From contig JPHH03000137.1 in NCBI GenBank assembly GCA_000750105.3, positions 1-22,572 on the forward strand: a DNA stretch of 22,572 nucleotides, read 5' to 3'. The position numbers and the translations under genes were made by a program. This document shows positions 1 through 10,267 of the stretch, piece by piece (position 1 is the stretch's first letter; each line of letters opens with the position of its first letter). Origin of the DNA: Tolypocladium sp. Sup5 PDA-1 (lineage: Eukaryota; Ascomycota; Sordariomycetes; Hypocreales; Ophiocordycipitaceae). The notes below the pieces were generated by a model. It made no database searches and had not been told where the DNA came from. It saw only the letters and a list, made by a program, of their open reading frames with translations.

Positions 1-2
1 AT

Positions 3-545
3 ATATAAGAAAAGGCACGCGAATAGTATAAGGAAATTAATAATACTCTAATCTAGTATTACTAATAGATAGAAGCACTAGATAGACTATATAAAAATAG
101 AGAAATAAGTATTATAGAGCTTTATAAGGAAAAATAAGAAGCTAAATAAAGACTTAACGTATATTACGAGAAATATATAAATAATAGTAATTATAGATAG
201 AGATACGCTATTAATTATAACTATAATAATTACTTACGATACTTAAGAGGAAAAGTAGATATCTAATATTAACTATAAGTTATAGAGAACGAGTAATTCG
301 ATTTCTAGGAAATTAAAGGAAAACGAGGATATATCGAATAATATAAGCTAACTAAATAATAATATATAAAAGAATATAGTAATAATTAGCGAGAATATAT
401 ATAGATTAAACTATCTAACTATAAAAATAACCTATATAAGGTATATAATAAGAACTAGGATTTAAAAAACAAGGTATACTATCTATAAAAGGGCTATAGA
501 CTAGTATATAATAAAGAGATCTAAGGACCCTATATATAATAGAGA
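3..545 (+). pseudogene. Gag C-terminal extension, element 1 (fragment)
   Basis: Frame starting at base 3. The protein is rich in Lys, Glu, Asn, Tyr and (after allowing for TAA/TAG) Gln. It aligns with the last part of the gag frame of element 2 (about 4610-5090): both contain EKARE near the start and share the block KNKVYYLQKGYRL followed by KEI-GPY near the end. The N-terminal half and the zinc knuckle are outside the window. Pol follows in the -1 frame, overlapping by roughly 30-50 bases. Some 25-30 in-frame TAA/TAG codons make it non-functional. The role of this extension is unknown; it is assigned to Gag because it is continuous in frame with the zinc-knuckle part in elements 2 and 3. Confidence 0.75.
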
Positions 546-1823
546 TAGGTTATAGTAATAAAATAGTATTAGATATCTATATCGCGGGATATTATATAAT
601 AGCATTATTAAATAATAGTACGATAGGTAATTATATTTTACCCCGAGTTATTAATTATTATTAACTCCTATAGAAATAGAAGACTAAACTATATAAACTC
701 TATAATATTAAAGGAGAAGTATTTAACTATAATAATAGAATTATTAATATAGAGATTAATTACCTCGATATCTTAATTTAAGGATATAGAGAAAGAGTTA
801 CCTTCGATATAATAGATATATTCGGATACGATCTTATCTTAGGATACCGATAGCTATAGGAAAGTAACCCGATAATTAACTAGAGGACTAGCTAACTATA
901 TTAAGACGAGAACGCAGCCCCCTAGGATTAGAAGATTTAGAAAGAAAAAGCAAAACTTCGCGATAACTTAGCTACTAAAGAAGGAAAATAGTAATACCCT
1001 CTATATAAGATATTATAGGTAATAAAGACCTAAGTAATAACTAATATAGCTCTATAACCTAGTATATAATATAAATAAAATAAAGGAAAGAAGAATAGAA
1101 TCTACTAAGTTATTACTACCTTATAGAGAGACCTTAAATAAATTAATAAAAATATCGAAGCTATGATAATAATAAGCCTATTAAGAGATAGAATAAAGAA
1201 TATTCTATAGGAATACTATAAATATAAATAACTATTTATAGAAGAACTCGAAACTAAACTACTAGAATATAATTAATAGGATTATAGGATTTACCTTAAA
1301 GAAGGAATAATACCCTTATTCTATAAAATCTATAACCTTAACGAAAAGTAACTAGAAATGCTACGCGACTATATTAACGAGAATCTAAAGAAAGGATATA
1401 TTAAGCTATTAATATCTAAAGTAAGATATCTAGTTATATTTATCTTAAAAAAGAATAGAAAGCTCTATTTAGTTATTAACTTTTAATAAATTAACGAAAT
1501 TATAGTTAAGGACTATATTACTCTATTATTTATCTCGGAACTTAAGGACCGATTATATAATATAAAGTAATTTATAGCCCTTAACCTTAAAGGAGCTTAT
1601 AACCTTATTAAGATAAAAGAGGGATATAAATAGATAATTACTTTTAGAATAAAATTTAAATTATTTAAATACTTAATAATGCCTTTCGGGCTTACTAATA
1701 CGCTAGTAACCTTTTAGCGAATAATTAATAATATTTTATATAAATATCTCGATATATTTATAGTAATATACCTTAATAATATCCTAATCTTCTTAAGAAA
1801 TCTTAAAGAATACGAGGAATATA
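515..1823 (+). pseudogene. Pol N-terminal part, element 1: protease and reverse transcriptase
   Basis: Pol polyprotein in the -1 frame relative to gag. The aspartic protease region starts around 605: the active-site triad reads LLNNS (611-619) where LLDSG is expected. The reverse transcriptase runs from about 1270 to the break. Recognisable pieces are LVINF, FIALNLKGAYNL, MPFGLTNTLVTF and the catalytic box, which reads YLNNIL (Asn codons at 1775-1777 and 1778-1780) in place of YLDDIL. Both metal-binding aspartates of the RT are therefore lost, along with the protease aspartate. Stops are all TAA or TAG at Gln/Trp positions. The frame is cut after base 1823 by element 2 and continues at 18160. 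Confidence 0.93.
1819..1823 (+). other. Target-site duplication of element 2, left copy (atata)
   Basis: The five bases atata directly precede the element 2 5' LTR and recur at 18155-18159 directly after its 3' LTR. Removing element 2 and one copy restores an uninterrupted RT frame (EEYIYKVL), which confirms the boundary. Confidence 0.92.
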
Positions 1824-2256
1824 TATTATAACCTAGGCTAACAGGCTACGGGATAGGCTAGCTATGCAGGCGCTAATATAAGCTATATAAAATAATAGTT
1901 AGAATAATTAACTAATAAACAGTAGATTAGTGCAATCTATAGGATAGATTATACGATCTATAAGATAGATTATTAACGATCTATAGATTATTAGTAATCT
2001 ATAGATTATAGCGATCTAAGGGATTATAGTAATCCCTAGGGGCGGTAGCGATCTATCGCTAGTATATAAGACCCCCTAATTTCCTTATTATACTATAGAT
2101 ACCTCGCTAGCTTTTAATAATACTCTTTAATTATAATCTATTATCTAGGATATTCGATCTATTACTATCGTAATAAGACTAGCCTAGTGCTATACCCTAA
2201 CCTTACTTACTAATATAAACCCGCTAGTTTATCCCTTAGGAACCTAAACTATTATA
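1824..2256 (+). repeat. 5' LTR of element 2 (433 bases)
   Basis: It starts tattataacctaggct and ends cctaaactattata, consistent with an original TG...CA terminus after C-to-T and G-to-A changes. It is homologous over its length to 17722-18154 (the partner LTR), 17008-17439 and 9490-9903 (reverse strand) and 8234-8631. It has a candidate TATA motif at 2063-2070 followed by a C-run, and an internal block (about 1940-2040) of imperfect short repeats and palindromes such as aatctatagatt. Immediately after the LTR I see no clear tRNA primer-binding site. Confidence 0.93.
2063..2070 (+). promoter_or_regulatory. Candidate TATA box in LTR
   Basis: The sequence tatataag lies just before accccc and about 190 bases from the LTR end. 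The same motif is at the equivalent place in the other LTRs (about 8437-8444, 17961-17968 and 21364-21370 on plus; about 9677-9684 and 17195-17202 on minus). In RIP-treated DNA TATA-like strings are abundant, so the conserved position is the only real support. Confidence 0.4.
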
Positions 2257-2282
2257 TATTAAAAGCTCTTATTTAGAAGGTT

Positions 2283-5090
2283 ATAGTATTACCCTAAGTA
2301 ATACTTAATACTATCGAAATAGTATTACTAACTAAACCTAGATTAAGCACTAACCCCTAGGGGAAGGTACTAGTACCCCTTATAAAACCTATTAATAAAA
2401 TAGAAATCTTAGATAATAAGTTAGATAACGATATCCCGGATATAAATAAAGAACTCTAGGATAAAGTCTACTATCTTTAGCGATAAATTAATAACTTAGT
2501 CGCCCTCTAGGAGGAATAGACTAAGATATACTAAACCTAGGTTAACGAGCTTTATTCCCTCGCTAATACCGCTATTAAGGGAAAGGACCCTAGAGAGGTC
2601 CTTAAGCTAAAAATACCTAAACCCTTTAATAGTACTATAGGAATACTCTAGCTATTTATTACTTAAATATAAGCATACTTTATATACTTCCTAACTTAGT
2701 TTCGCTATAAAATAGCGAAAGTATACTTTATAGCTAAAAACCTTTCTAGCTTAATAGCTATATAATTTAAACTAACCCTATACGATTTCGTCGCTAATAT
2801 AATAATAAGGGTATATAAATTAGAAACTAATAAGATCTTTAATAACTACTACGAGTTCGAGGAAGCCTTACGATAAGTATTTAAGAATATAGATAAAAAA
2901 AGGGATGCTAAGAATAAACTTAATAATCTCCGATAGAAAGGATCCGCGTTAGATTACGCGGTAACTTTTTAATAAATTATTTTAAAGATCCTATAAGAGT
3001 AGACTTACCTAATAGGAGCCTTTTATTTAGGATTAAAGGAGGATATTAAGGACGAACTTTATAAGGAAGAGCGACCTAATACCTTAGCTAAATATATCGC
3101 TATAGCTATACGTATTAACGATAGATAGTATAAGAGACGCGAAGAGAGGAAGTATATAAGAAAAGGGTAGAATAAAAACCTTACCTACTACTTTAATAAC
3201 TCTTAACGAAAGTATAAAGAACCTATTATACGCTATAATAACTCTAGTCTAGGATAAATAGACTTAGACGCGATATAGAAAACTAAGCTAAAGGAAGGCA
3301 AGAAATACTATAATTATAGGAAGTTTAGATACTTCGCCCGCGAATATAAATAACTTAAGAAGATTAGATAGAAGCTAATATTAGAAAGTAAGAAATACCT
3401 TAACGCTATTAATAAGGAACTAGTTAACTATAATAACCTAAACTAAACTATATACTATAACGATAACTATAATATATACCTCTTAGATAAATAAGGTAGC
3501 GGATAATTCCTTAGAGAACTAAAAAGAAGTAAAACTATTACTATAATAAGGAGACGAGGAGTCTCTAGGTTACGAGGCATAACCGATAGATAAAGGCTTA
3601 AATAATAATAAGAAGAATATATAGAATTCCTATATCTAGGAGGAGTATTTAATAAATAGATATAATAAAATGAAAAGAAATTCTAGGAAGATATACGCTA
3701 ATTATACTAGATTAAATAACGATATCGCTACTAAGAAGAAGAGCGATATAGAATAATTACTAAAGTAAAATAATAATTATAATTAATAAAAGAAGAAGAA
3801 AGACTAGGGATATTCGATAATATAAAGTAATACTTTAAGTCTAATAATAAATAAAGTATTAATAATACTAGCTCTAAAGATAAGAACTATATACCTAGCG
3901 CGACCGAGGATAGATAATTAAAAGTACTAATACTCTATTAGGAAAACGCGACCCTTAGAGCCTTGCTTAAAGGAAAGGAAATATTAAATAATAATATAGA
4001 AATAAGCGCTATAACTAATATTAATATATAAATAAAGCTAGAACCTCTTATAGAGATATAATAATCCGCTCTTATCTAATACGAACCCGTGCCTAAAGGT
4101 AAAGACTATACTATTGCTATTATTATAATTAATACGATAAACGCGATTATAAGAGATATATACCTATAAATAGAATATAGAGATAACCCTAGGGTTATAC
4201 CTAGGTATAAACTATATATATAAATTTTATAGGCCTTATATATCTACCTAGATTATTAAATATATTTCTAAACTAAGGTATAATATAATATATTCCTTAC
4301 TAAGTAAAAGGGATACGCTATTATTAACCTATATATATTAAACGACTTATATAAATAGAGGGTAACTACGCGATATATATTATATAAGGTAATTATCCTA
4401 GAACTAAATAAAAATATACCCCTTAAATACTAAAGTAACTAGTTAATTAATAAGATATATATATTACTTACTTATTATATATATATATTTAAGAAAGTAT
4501 AGGAGTAGTACCGATATATATAGCAAGGATATCCTATTACTTAATAAACTATCTATATACTAATATACGATAGAGAAAGTTATAGGGATTGCCCCTTACT
4601 AGGATACCTAGAGTATATAAGAGAAAAAGCACGAGAATAATATATTAATATATAGGGAATACTAAAACCCTATAAAATATATCGATAAATAATCGATAAA
4701 TAGTAATAAGAAGAATATATTAGACTTATTTAAATAGCGCTAAAGTATTAAAAGAATAAGAGACTTCTTAATATATACTATAAAAAATTAGTATTATAAC
4801 CTAAATACTACTAGAAATACGTAATTAATTACGAAAACGCTAATTATAGGAAGTATAAAGAGGACTCTAAGGAGATCTAGTATATACTCGAGGAAATATA
4901 CTAAAATAACTTTAACTTCCGAAACGTAAAAGGAAAACTAGGATACGAGTATTAGTATAATAAACTAAAGAAGCTTATTAATAAAGAAAAATTAAACTAG
5001 GATTTAAAAAATAAGGTATACTATCTATAAAAGGGCTATAGACTAGCATATAGTAAAGAGATCTAAGGACCCTATATATAATAGAGATAA
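2283..5090 (+). pseudogene. Gag polyprotein with zinc knuckle and long extension, element 2
   Basis: A single frame runs from near the LTR to the pol overlap. The start is uncertain; an ATA at 2283 or 2301 may have been the ATG. About the first 340 codons look like a retrotransposon Gag (capsid-like region with LKLKMPKPFNGT and KGSALDYAVTF, reading ATA as Met). Then comes a CCHC zinc knuckle at 3306-3347, all ligands changed to Tyr: Y-x2-Y-x4-Y-x4-Y in the context KKYYNYRKFRYFARE. Unusually, some 570 further codons follow in the same frame. They are rich in Lys, Glu, Gln and Tyr, look coiled-coil-prone and belong to no family I recognise. The extension ends in the block shared with element 1. 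Spacing from LTR to knuckle (1050) and from knuckle to protease (1847) is identical in element 3. Many TAA/TAG stops at Gln/Trp codons inactivate it. Confidence 0.85.
3306..3347 (+). other. Degenerate CCHC zinc knuckle
   Basis: The codons at the four ligand positions (3306, 3315, 3330 and 3345) all read Tyr: three Cys (TGT/TGC to TAT/TAC) and one His (CAC/CAT to TAC/TAT). The spacing C-x2-C-x4-H-x4-C is exact. The equivalent site in element 3 is 15917-15958 on the minus strand. It marks the nucleocapsid end of a normal Gag. Confidence 0.85.
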
Positions 5091-8000
5091 GTTATAGTAA
5101 TAAAATAATATTAAATATCTAGATTATAAGATATTATATATAAGTACTATTAGATAGTAGCGCGATAAGTAATTATATTTTACTAAGAGTTATAAATTAT
5201 TACTAACTCCTATAAATATAAAAGGAAGAGCTATATATACTCTAAAATATCGAAGGAGAATCCTTTAAGTATAATAATAGAATTATTAATATAGAGATTA
5301 ATTACCTCGATATCTTAATTTAAGGATAATAAGAATAAGCTAACTTCGATATTATAGATATATTAGGGCATAACCTAGTACTAAGATACCTATAGCTATA
5401 GAAAAGTAACTTAACGATTAACTAAAGGATAGGCTAACTATATTAAAATAAGAATATAGCCCCCTAGGATTAGAAGACTAGAAAGGAAGTAAAATTTTAT
5501 AATAACTTAGTTACTAAAGTAAGAATATATAAACTACCCCTCTTAAATAAGATATTATAGGCGATAAAGACTTAAGTAATAACTAATATAGCTCTATAAC
5601 CTAGTATATAATATAAATAAAATAAAGGAAAGAACTAGAAGATCTAAAGAGTTATTACTACTCTTAAGAGAGACCTTGAATAAATTAACGATAATATTAA
5701 ATCGATAAACGATAGCCTATTAAAAGATAGAATAAAGAATATTCTAATAGAATACTATAGGTATAAATAACTATTCGAGGAAGAACTTAAAATAGGACTA
5801 CTAGAATATAGTTAATAGGATTATAGGATCTACCTTAAAGAAAGAACGATACCCTTATTCTATAAAATATATAACCTTAACGAAAAGTAACTTAAAATAC
5901 TATATAACTATATTAACGAAAATCTAAAGAAAGGATATATATAGCTATTAATATCTAAAGTAAGATATCTAGTTATATTTATCTTAAAAAAGAATAGAAA
6001 ACTCTAACTTATTATTAATTACTAATATATTAACGCCGATATTATTAAAGACTATATATTACTACCTCTTATCTTAGAGATAAAAGATAGGTTAGCTAGT
6101 ATAAAGTAATTTATAGCGCTTAACCTTAAAGGAGGCTATAACCTTATTAGAATAAAAAAGGGATATAAATAGATAATAGCTTTCTAAATAAAATTTAGAC
6201 TATTTAAGTACTTAGTAATACCCTTTAAGCTTACTAATACGCTAGTAACCTTTTAGCGAATAATTAATAATATCCTATATAAATATCTTAATATATTTAT
6301 AGTAATATACCTCGACGATATCCTAATCTTCTTAAAGAACCTTAAGGAATATAAGGAATATATTTATAAGGTACTATAAGTACTCTAGAATACGAAGTTA
6401 CTAGTAAAACTAGAAAAAAGTAAGTTTTATATATAAGAAGTAGACTTCCTTAGATATACTATTATCCTAGGAGAAATACAAATATAATAAGATAAGATTA
6501 AGGTAGTCTAAGAGTAGCTAACGCCTATTAATATTAAGGAAATTTAGGGTTTTAATAGATTCGCTAACTATTACCGATACTTTATTAAGGGAATAAGTAT
6601 ATATATAATATTACTTTATAACCTAACGAAGAAAGAAATAACCTTTATATAGAAACTAGAAACTAAATAAGTATTTTAGAAGATTAAAGATTTAATTACT
6701 TTAGAACTAATCCTTACTATCTTTAACCTAGAGTTATAAGTTAAACTCGAAATAGATACCTCTAATTAAGGGTTAGGAGTATAAATTAGATAGCGAGATA
6801 AGAATAAGAAACTAAGGCTAATAGTATTTTATTTTAAGAAACTATTAGGCGCCGAACTTAATTACCCTATTTATAATAAAGAATTCCTTACTATTATTAA
6901 TACCTTTAAAGAATAGAGATATTATCTCTTAGGAAGTAAGTATAAGGTTAAGGTTTATACTAACTATAAGAATATTATATATTTCGCTATAACTTAATAA
7001 CTTAGTAAACGATAGATTAAATAAGTAAAATATCTCTTAGAATTCGACTATAAGATTATCTATTATAAGGGATTTAAAAATAAACGAGTAAACGCTCTTA
7101 GTAAAAGACCTAATTATAGCTTAGGAGAAGCCCCTAACGTAGGATAAATCCTAGAGCTTAATAAGGAAATAGGCAACTACTAATAGAAATAACTAAATAT
7201 AGTATTTAAGGTATAAGATAATAACTTAATATTCTAGAAAATTAAGGAATAGATAGAAGAATATATTATATATATCTAAGAAATACCTAACGGATATAAT
7301 ATAGAATATTCTAATATACCTATATATAATAATAAAATATAATTACTACCGCTATTATAGGAAGAAACTATTAGGGAGTTCTATAAGTACTTAATATATA
7401 GATATTAGGGAATTAGGAAAACGATAGAGTAAATATAATAAAAATTTAATTTTTCTAGAATAAAGGAAACTATTAAAGAGGTAATTAATAAATATACCCT
7501 TTATATACGAAGTAAAGCCTTACGATATAAACCTTATAGAGAACTAAAGCTATTACTAGTTCTAGTTAAACTATAGGACTCGATTGCTTTTAATTATATT
7601 ATAAAGCTACTATTATTAAAAGAACCTATAATAAAGGTAGAATATAATAATATCTTTATAATTATAGATTAACTTACTAAGTATAGATATTTTATCCTAT
7701 ATAAGGAAGTAAGTAATATAAAAGATCTCGTATATATATTCCTAAGGATAATTATATATAATTATAGATTACTAAACGAGATTATCTTTAATAAAGGAAC
7801 TATATTTACTATAAACTTCTAGTAAGTATTAATAGCTTAGCTTAGCACGAAATATAAGCTTAGTATAGCCTACTACCCTTAGATAAATAAGCAGACCGAA
7901 TAGTTAAATTAAATACTTAAATAATACCTTCGTTATTATATTAATTATAGATAGGATAACTAGGTTAAATAATTACTAATAGTATAATTAGCTTATAATA

Positions 8001-8233
8001 GCTTAATTATAGAAGCTACGAAGGTTTTACTATTATACGCTAACTTTAGGTATAACCGTAAAGTATATCGAGTTATATAATAAGGACTATAGGTAGAACG
8101 AGCTATACTCTAAGTAGATAAACTAAAAGAACTTTATAAAGAAATAAAGAAAGAACTCGAATATATTAGATAAAGGATATCGATATATATTAATAAGAAA
8201 AGATTAAAGGGACTAAACTTTTAGGAGGGAGAC
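5057..8233 (+). pseudogene. Pol polyprotein, element 2: PR-RT-RNase H-integrase
   Basis: It lies in the -1 frame relative to gag. Protease from about 5147 (LLDSSA; Asp kept, Gly changed to Ser). Reverse transcriptase about 5815-6560; the catalytic YLDD is intact (6308-6319). RNase H from about 6740 (EMDTSNQGLGV, Asp at 6755-6757; later NYPIYNKEFLTII). Zinc-binding integrase N-terminus about 7385-7530, with the CxxC cysteines reading Tyr. Integrase core: first Asp to Asn (7592-7594), second Asp to Asn in the SDRG-like motif (7790-7792), Glu kept (7898-7900, in KQTEQLN). The solo LTR interrupts it after KRLKGL...EGD, a normal junction before the integrase C-terminal domain; the frame resumes at 8637. 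Many TAG/TAA stops make it dead despite the surviving RT box. Confidence 0.93.
8229..8233 (+). other. Target-site duplication of the solo LTR (gagac)
   Basis: The sequence gagac at 8229-8233 is repeated at 8632-8636 around the LTR. Taking out the LTR and one copy restores the pol frame as seen uninterrupted in element 1 (around 20020) and element 3 (around 11030). Confidence 0.93.
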
Positions 8234-8631
8234 TATTACGACCTAGGCTAACGGGCTATGGGATAGGCCAGCGGTGCAGGCGCTAATGCGGGCTATATAG
8301 AATAATAGTTAGAACGATTAACTAATAAATAGTAGATTAGTGCGATCCACGGGATAGATCGTGCGATCTATAAGATGGATTATTAATAATCTAAGGGATT
8401 ATAGTAATCCCTAGGAGCAGTAGCGATCTATTACTAGTATATAGGACCCCCTAATTTCCTTACTATAGTATAGATACCTCGCTAGCTTTTAATAATACTC
8501 TTTAGTTATAATCTATTATCTAGGATATTCGATCTATTACTATTATAATAAGACTAGCCTAGTACTATGCCCTAACCTTACCTACTAATATAAACCCGCT
8601 AGTTTATCCCTTAGGAACCTAAACTATTATA
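8234..8631 (+). repeat. Solo LTR inserted in element 2 pol (398 bases)
   Basis: Same LTR family as elements 2 and 3, with the same termini. It is flanked by a perfect 5-base duplication but no internal retrotransposon sequence belongs to it, so it is a solo LTR, the usual product of recombination between the two LTRs of one element. It is 35 bases shorter than the 433-base LTRs because one block of the internal short repeats is missing. It keeps slightly more CpA/TpG (about 11 by hand) than the LTR at 1824-2256 (about 7), notably in its first 120 bases, hinting at a somewhat younger or less mutated copy. Confidence 0.92.
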
Positions 8632-8636
8632 GAGAC

Positions 8637-9010
8637 ATAGTCTACCTACTATAATAAAATATTAAAATAAAGTAACTAAGTAATAAATTAGACTTTAAGA
8701 AACTTAGACTATTTCTAGTTAAAAAGGTTATTTTAATAATTAACTATAAACTTTTATTACTAAAAATAATAAAGATATACCCTATCTTTTATATTTCGCT
8801 ACTCGAGATAGTACTATAGGATATAGAAATATAAGACTATATTAAAGTTATAGATAATAATAAATATAAAGTTAAATAAATACTAGATACTAGGAAATAT
8901 AATAAAATCTAATAATAATTAATTAAGTAAAAAGGATATAAATATAAAGAAAATACCTAGGAACCTATTAAATATCTTAAGAACTACTAACTATTACTAA
9001 GGTAATTCCG
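8637..9010 (+). pseudogene. Pol C-terminus of element 2: integrase C-terminal domain and chromodomain
   Basis: Continuation of pol after the solo LTR. The first part reads like the integrase C-terminal region (KLGPF-like block, then IHPIFHISLLE-like residues with RIP changes). A chromodomain follows at about 8853-8985: it opens DNNKYKVKQMLDTR and ends ENTWEPIKYLK, where the Trp codon reads TAG. Chromodomains at this position define chromoviruses, whose integrases are known to bind modified histones and direct insertion to heterochromatin; that fits the nesting seen here. The end of the frame overlaps the end of the antisense frame on the other strand. Confidence 0.88.
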
Positions 9011-9406
9011 CTAGACTTATAAATAAATACTAGAGGACCTATATCTATAAGGTCCTTACCTAGACTAAGGGATAATTAGTTAAAATTATTAAGAACGCTT
9101 AGCGACTAAAGGTTATCTATTACCTAGCGCTCGTAGGATTCTAGCGTAGGGATAAGTCTATCCTCCTTATCTAGCTTAGCTATACCCCGCTAGAATAACT
9201 TAGTACTCTTCTCTTTCGCCTTCTTCTTAATATAGCGAATACGAGTAAGATAATTTAATACCTTAGATAATTATAATTAGAGCTTTTCTAGTAGCTCCCT
9301 AGCCTCCTCCTCCTTAATATCTAACTTTCTTTATTAATCTATTAAACGCGTTATTAAGAAAAATTAGTAAATAGAAGGAAGGTACGCGTAAGGAAGCGAG
9401 ATAAAT
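8968..9406 (-). pseudogene. Antisense accessory ORF, element 2
   Basis: A frame on the strand opposite to gag-pol, tail to tail with pol and overlapping its end. About 145 codons are visible; the start is not certain. It reads TRLIDQQRKLDIKEEEAREL, then LEKLQLQLSKVLNYLTRIRY, IKKKAKEKSTKLFQRGMAKL, DKEDRLIPTLESYERQVIDN and a Ser/Gly-rich end, with in-frame TAA/TAG only where Gln or Trp would be expected. A basic, coiled-coil-like middle and an acidic C-terminal part are evident. Elements 1, 3 and 4 have the equivalent frame. From memory it resembles short Arg/Glu/Leu-rich hypothetical proteins common in filamentous ascomycete genomes; its function is unknown. Confidence 0.7.
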
Positions 9407-9484
9407 AGGACGACGCTACTAAAATACTATTATAGTTCGAACGACCTTATTTTATATACTTATAGTAGCGGGAAGAACCCCCTG

Positions 9485-9489
9485 CTATA
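9485..9489 (+). other. Target-site duplication of element 3 (ctata / ttata)
   Basis: The sequence ctata precedes the element 3 LTR, and ttata at 17440-17444 follows it; one C-to-T change fits RIP. Joining the flanks with one copy gives a run that matches the uninterrupted equivalent in element 3 (reverse strand, around 10175-10190). Confidence 0.88.
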
Positions 9490-9903
9490 TATAATAGTTT
9501 AGGTTCCTAAGGGATAAACTAGCAGGTTTATATTAGTAAGTAAGGTTAGGGCGTAGCACTAGGCTAGTCTTATTACGATAGTAATAGATCGAATATCCTA
9601 GATAGTAGATTATAACTAAAGAGTATTATTAAAAGCTAGCGAGGTATTTATACTATAATAAGGAAATTAGGGGGTCTATATATTAGTAATAGATCGCTGC
9701 TGCTCCTAGGGATTACTACGATCCCTTAGATCGCTATAATCTATAGATTATTAATAATCTATTTAATAAATCGCATAATCTATCCTATAGATCGCACTAA
9801 TCTACCGTTTATTAATTAACTATTTTAACTATTATTCTATATAGCCCGTATTAGCGCCTATATAGCTAGCCTATCCCATAGCCCGTTAGCCTAGGTTATA
9901 ATA
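9490..9903 (-). repeat. 3' LTR of element 3 (414 bases)
   Basis: Reverse complement of the LTR family: it begins tataatagtttagg and ends gcctaggttataata on the plus strand. It is about 18 bases shorter than its partner 17008-17439, the loss lying in the internal short-repeat block (about 9740-9765). The RNA start region and candidate TATA (about 9677-9684, minus) are kept. Confidence 0.92.
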
Positions 9904-10267
9904 TAATATCCCCTCTCTTAACGGTCTTATCCCTAAGACCTATCCTTATAATACCCGTAACTAACGCATAAATACCTTACCTATGCCTATATTTATAGGT
10001 GCGGTAACCTATTCTTATAATTATTCTAAGATATTATACTAATACTATATTAGGTCGTATTAAAAAACTAAAATCTCGTAAATCCTTCGAACGCGACTAT
10101 CTAGCTTCCCTTATCTTAGCTAAAGGCAGCGCTACGGATATGCCTTATACTTTTTATTTTAAGCGGAAGTTAACTTATAATATAGTAGAGGGCTCTTCCT
10201 ATTACTATAAGTATATAAAACGGGGTTATTCGAAGTATAATAGTATTTTAGTAGCATTATCTTATTT
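9904..10267 (-). other. 3' non-coding region and polypurine tract of element 3
   Basis: Between the antisense frame and the 3' LTR there is no recognisable gene. The polypurine tract is at 9909-9919 (tcccctctctt on plus, purine-rich on the element's own strand), directly next to the LTR, as needed for plus-strand priming. The region is the inverted copy of the stretch before the 3' LTR of element 2 (17445-17721). For the antisense frame it would be the upstream leader. It contains the site (10181-10185) that corresponds to the point at which element 3 entered element 2. Confidence 0.75.

Larger units (their letters stand above)
1..1823 (+). mobile_element. Element 1, left part (Ty3/Gypsy, RIP-inactivated)
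   Basis: Left part of a plus-strand Gypsy element whose 5' LTR and Gag N-terminus lie left of the window. It carries the end of gag, the protease and most of the reverse transcriptase, and stops inside the RT just after the YLDD box, where element 2 is inserted. The missing RT continuation resumes exactly at 18160: the codon broken after base 1823 is completed there and the protein reads on as in element 2. The right part runs to the 3' LTR ending at 21589. About 5.25 kb of this element is in the window. Confidence 0.93.

Noticed and set aside
1940..2040. Regularly spaced short palindromic repeats resembling a CRISPR-like or replication-origin array
   Set aside because: The repeats are imperfect, without constant spacers, and recur only as part of each LTR copy.
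2257..2275. Primer-binding site after the 5' LTR
   Set aside because: The sequence is the same after both 5' LTRs, but no TGG-type start complementary to a tRNA 3' end can be seen, even allowing for RIP; I could not name a tRNA.
2283..9010. Stop reassignment (TAA/TAG coding Gln) as an explanation for the broken frames
   Set aside because: Codons for Cys, His, Met, Asp and Gly are also changed in the direction expected of C-to-T and G-to-A mutation, including catalytic residues, and CpA/TpG are lost in LTRs as well. Reassignment would not do this.
8637..9010. Separate chromodomain (HP1-like) gene
   Set aside because: It is continuous with the integrase frame once the solo LTR is removed and occurs in all four elements at the same place, so it is the Pol C-terminus.
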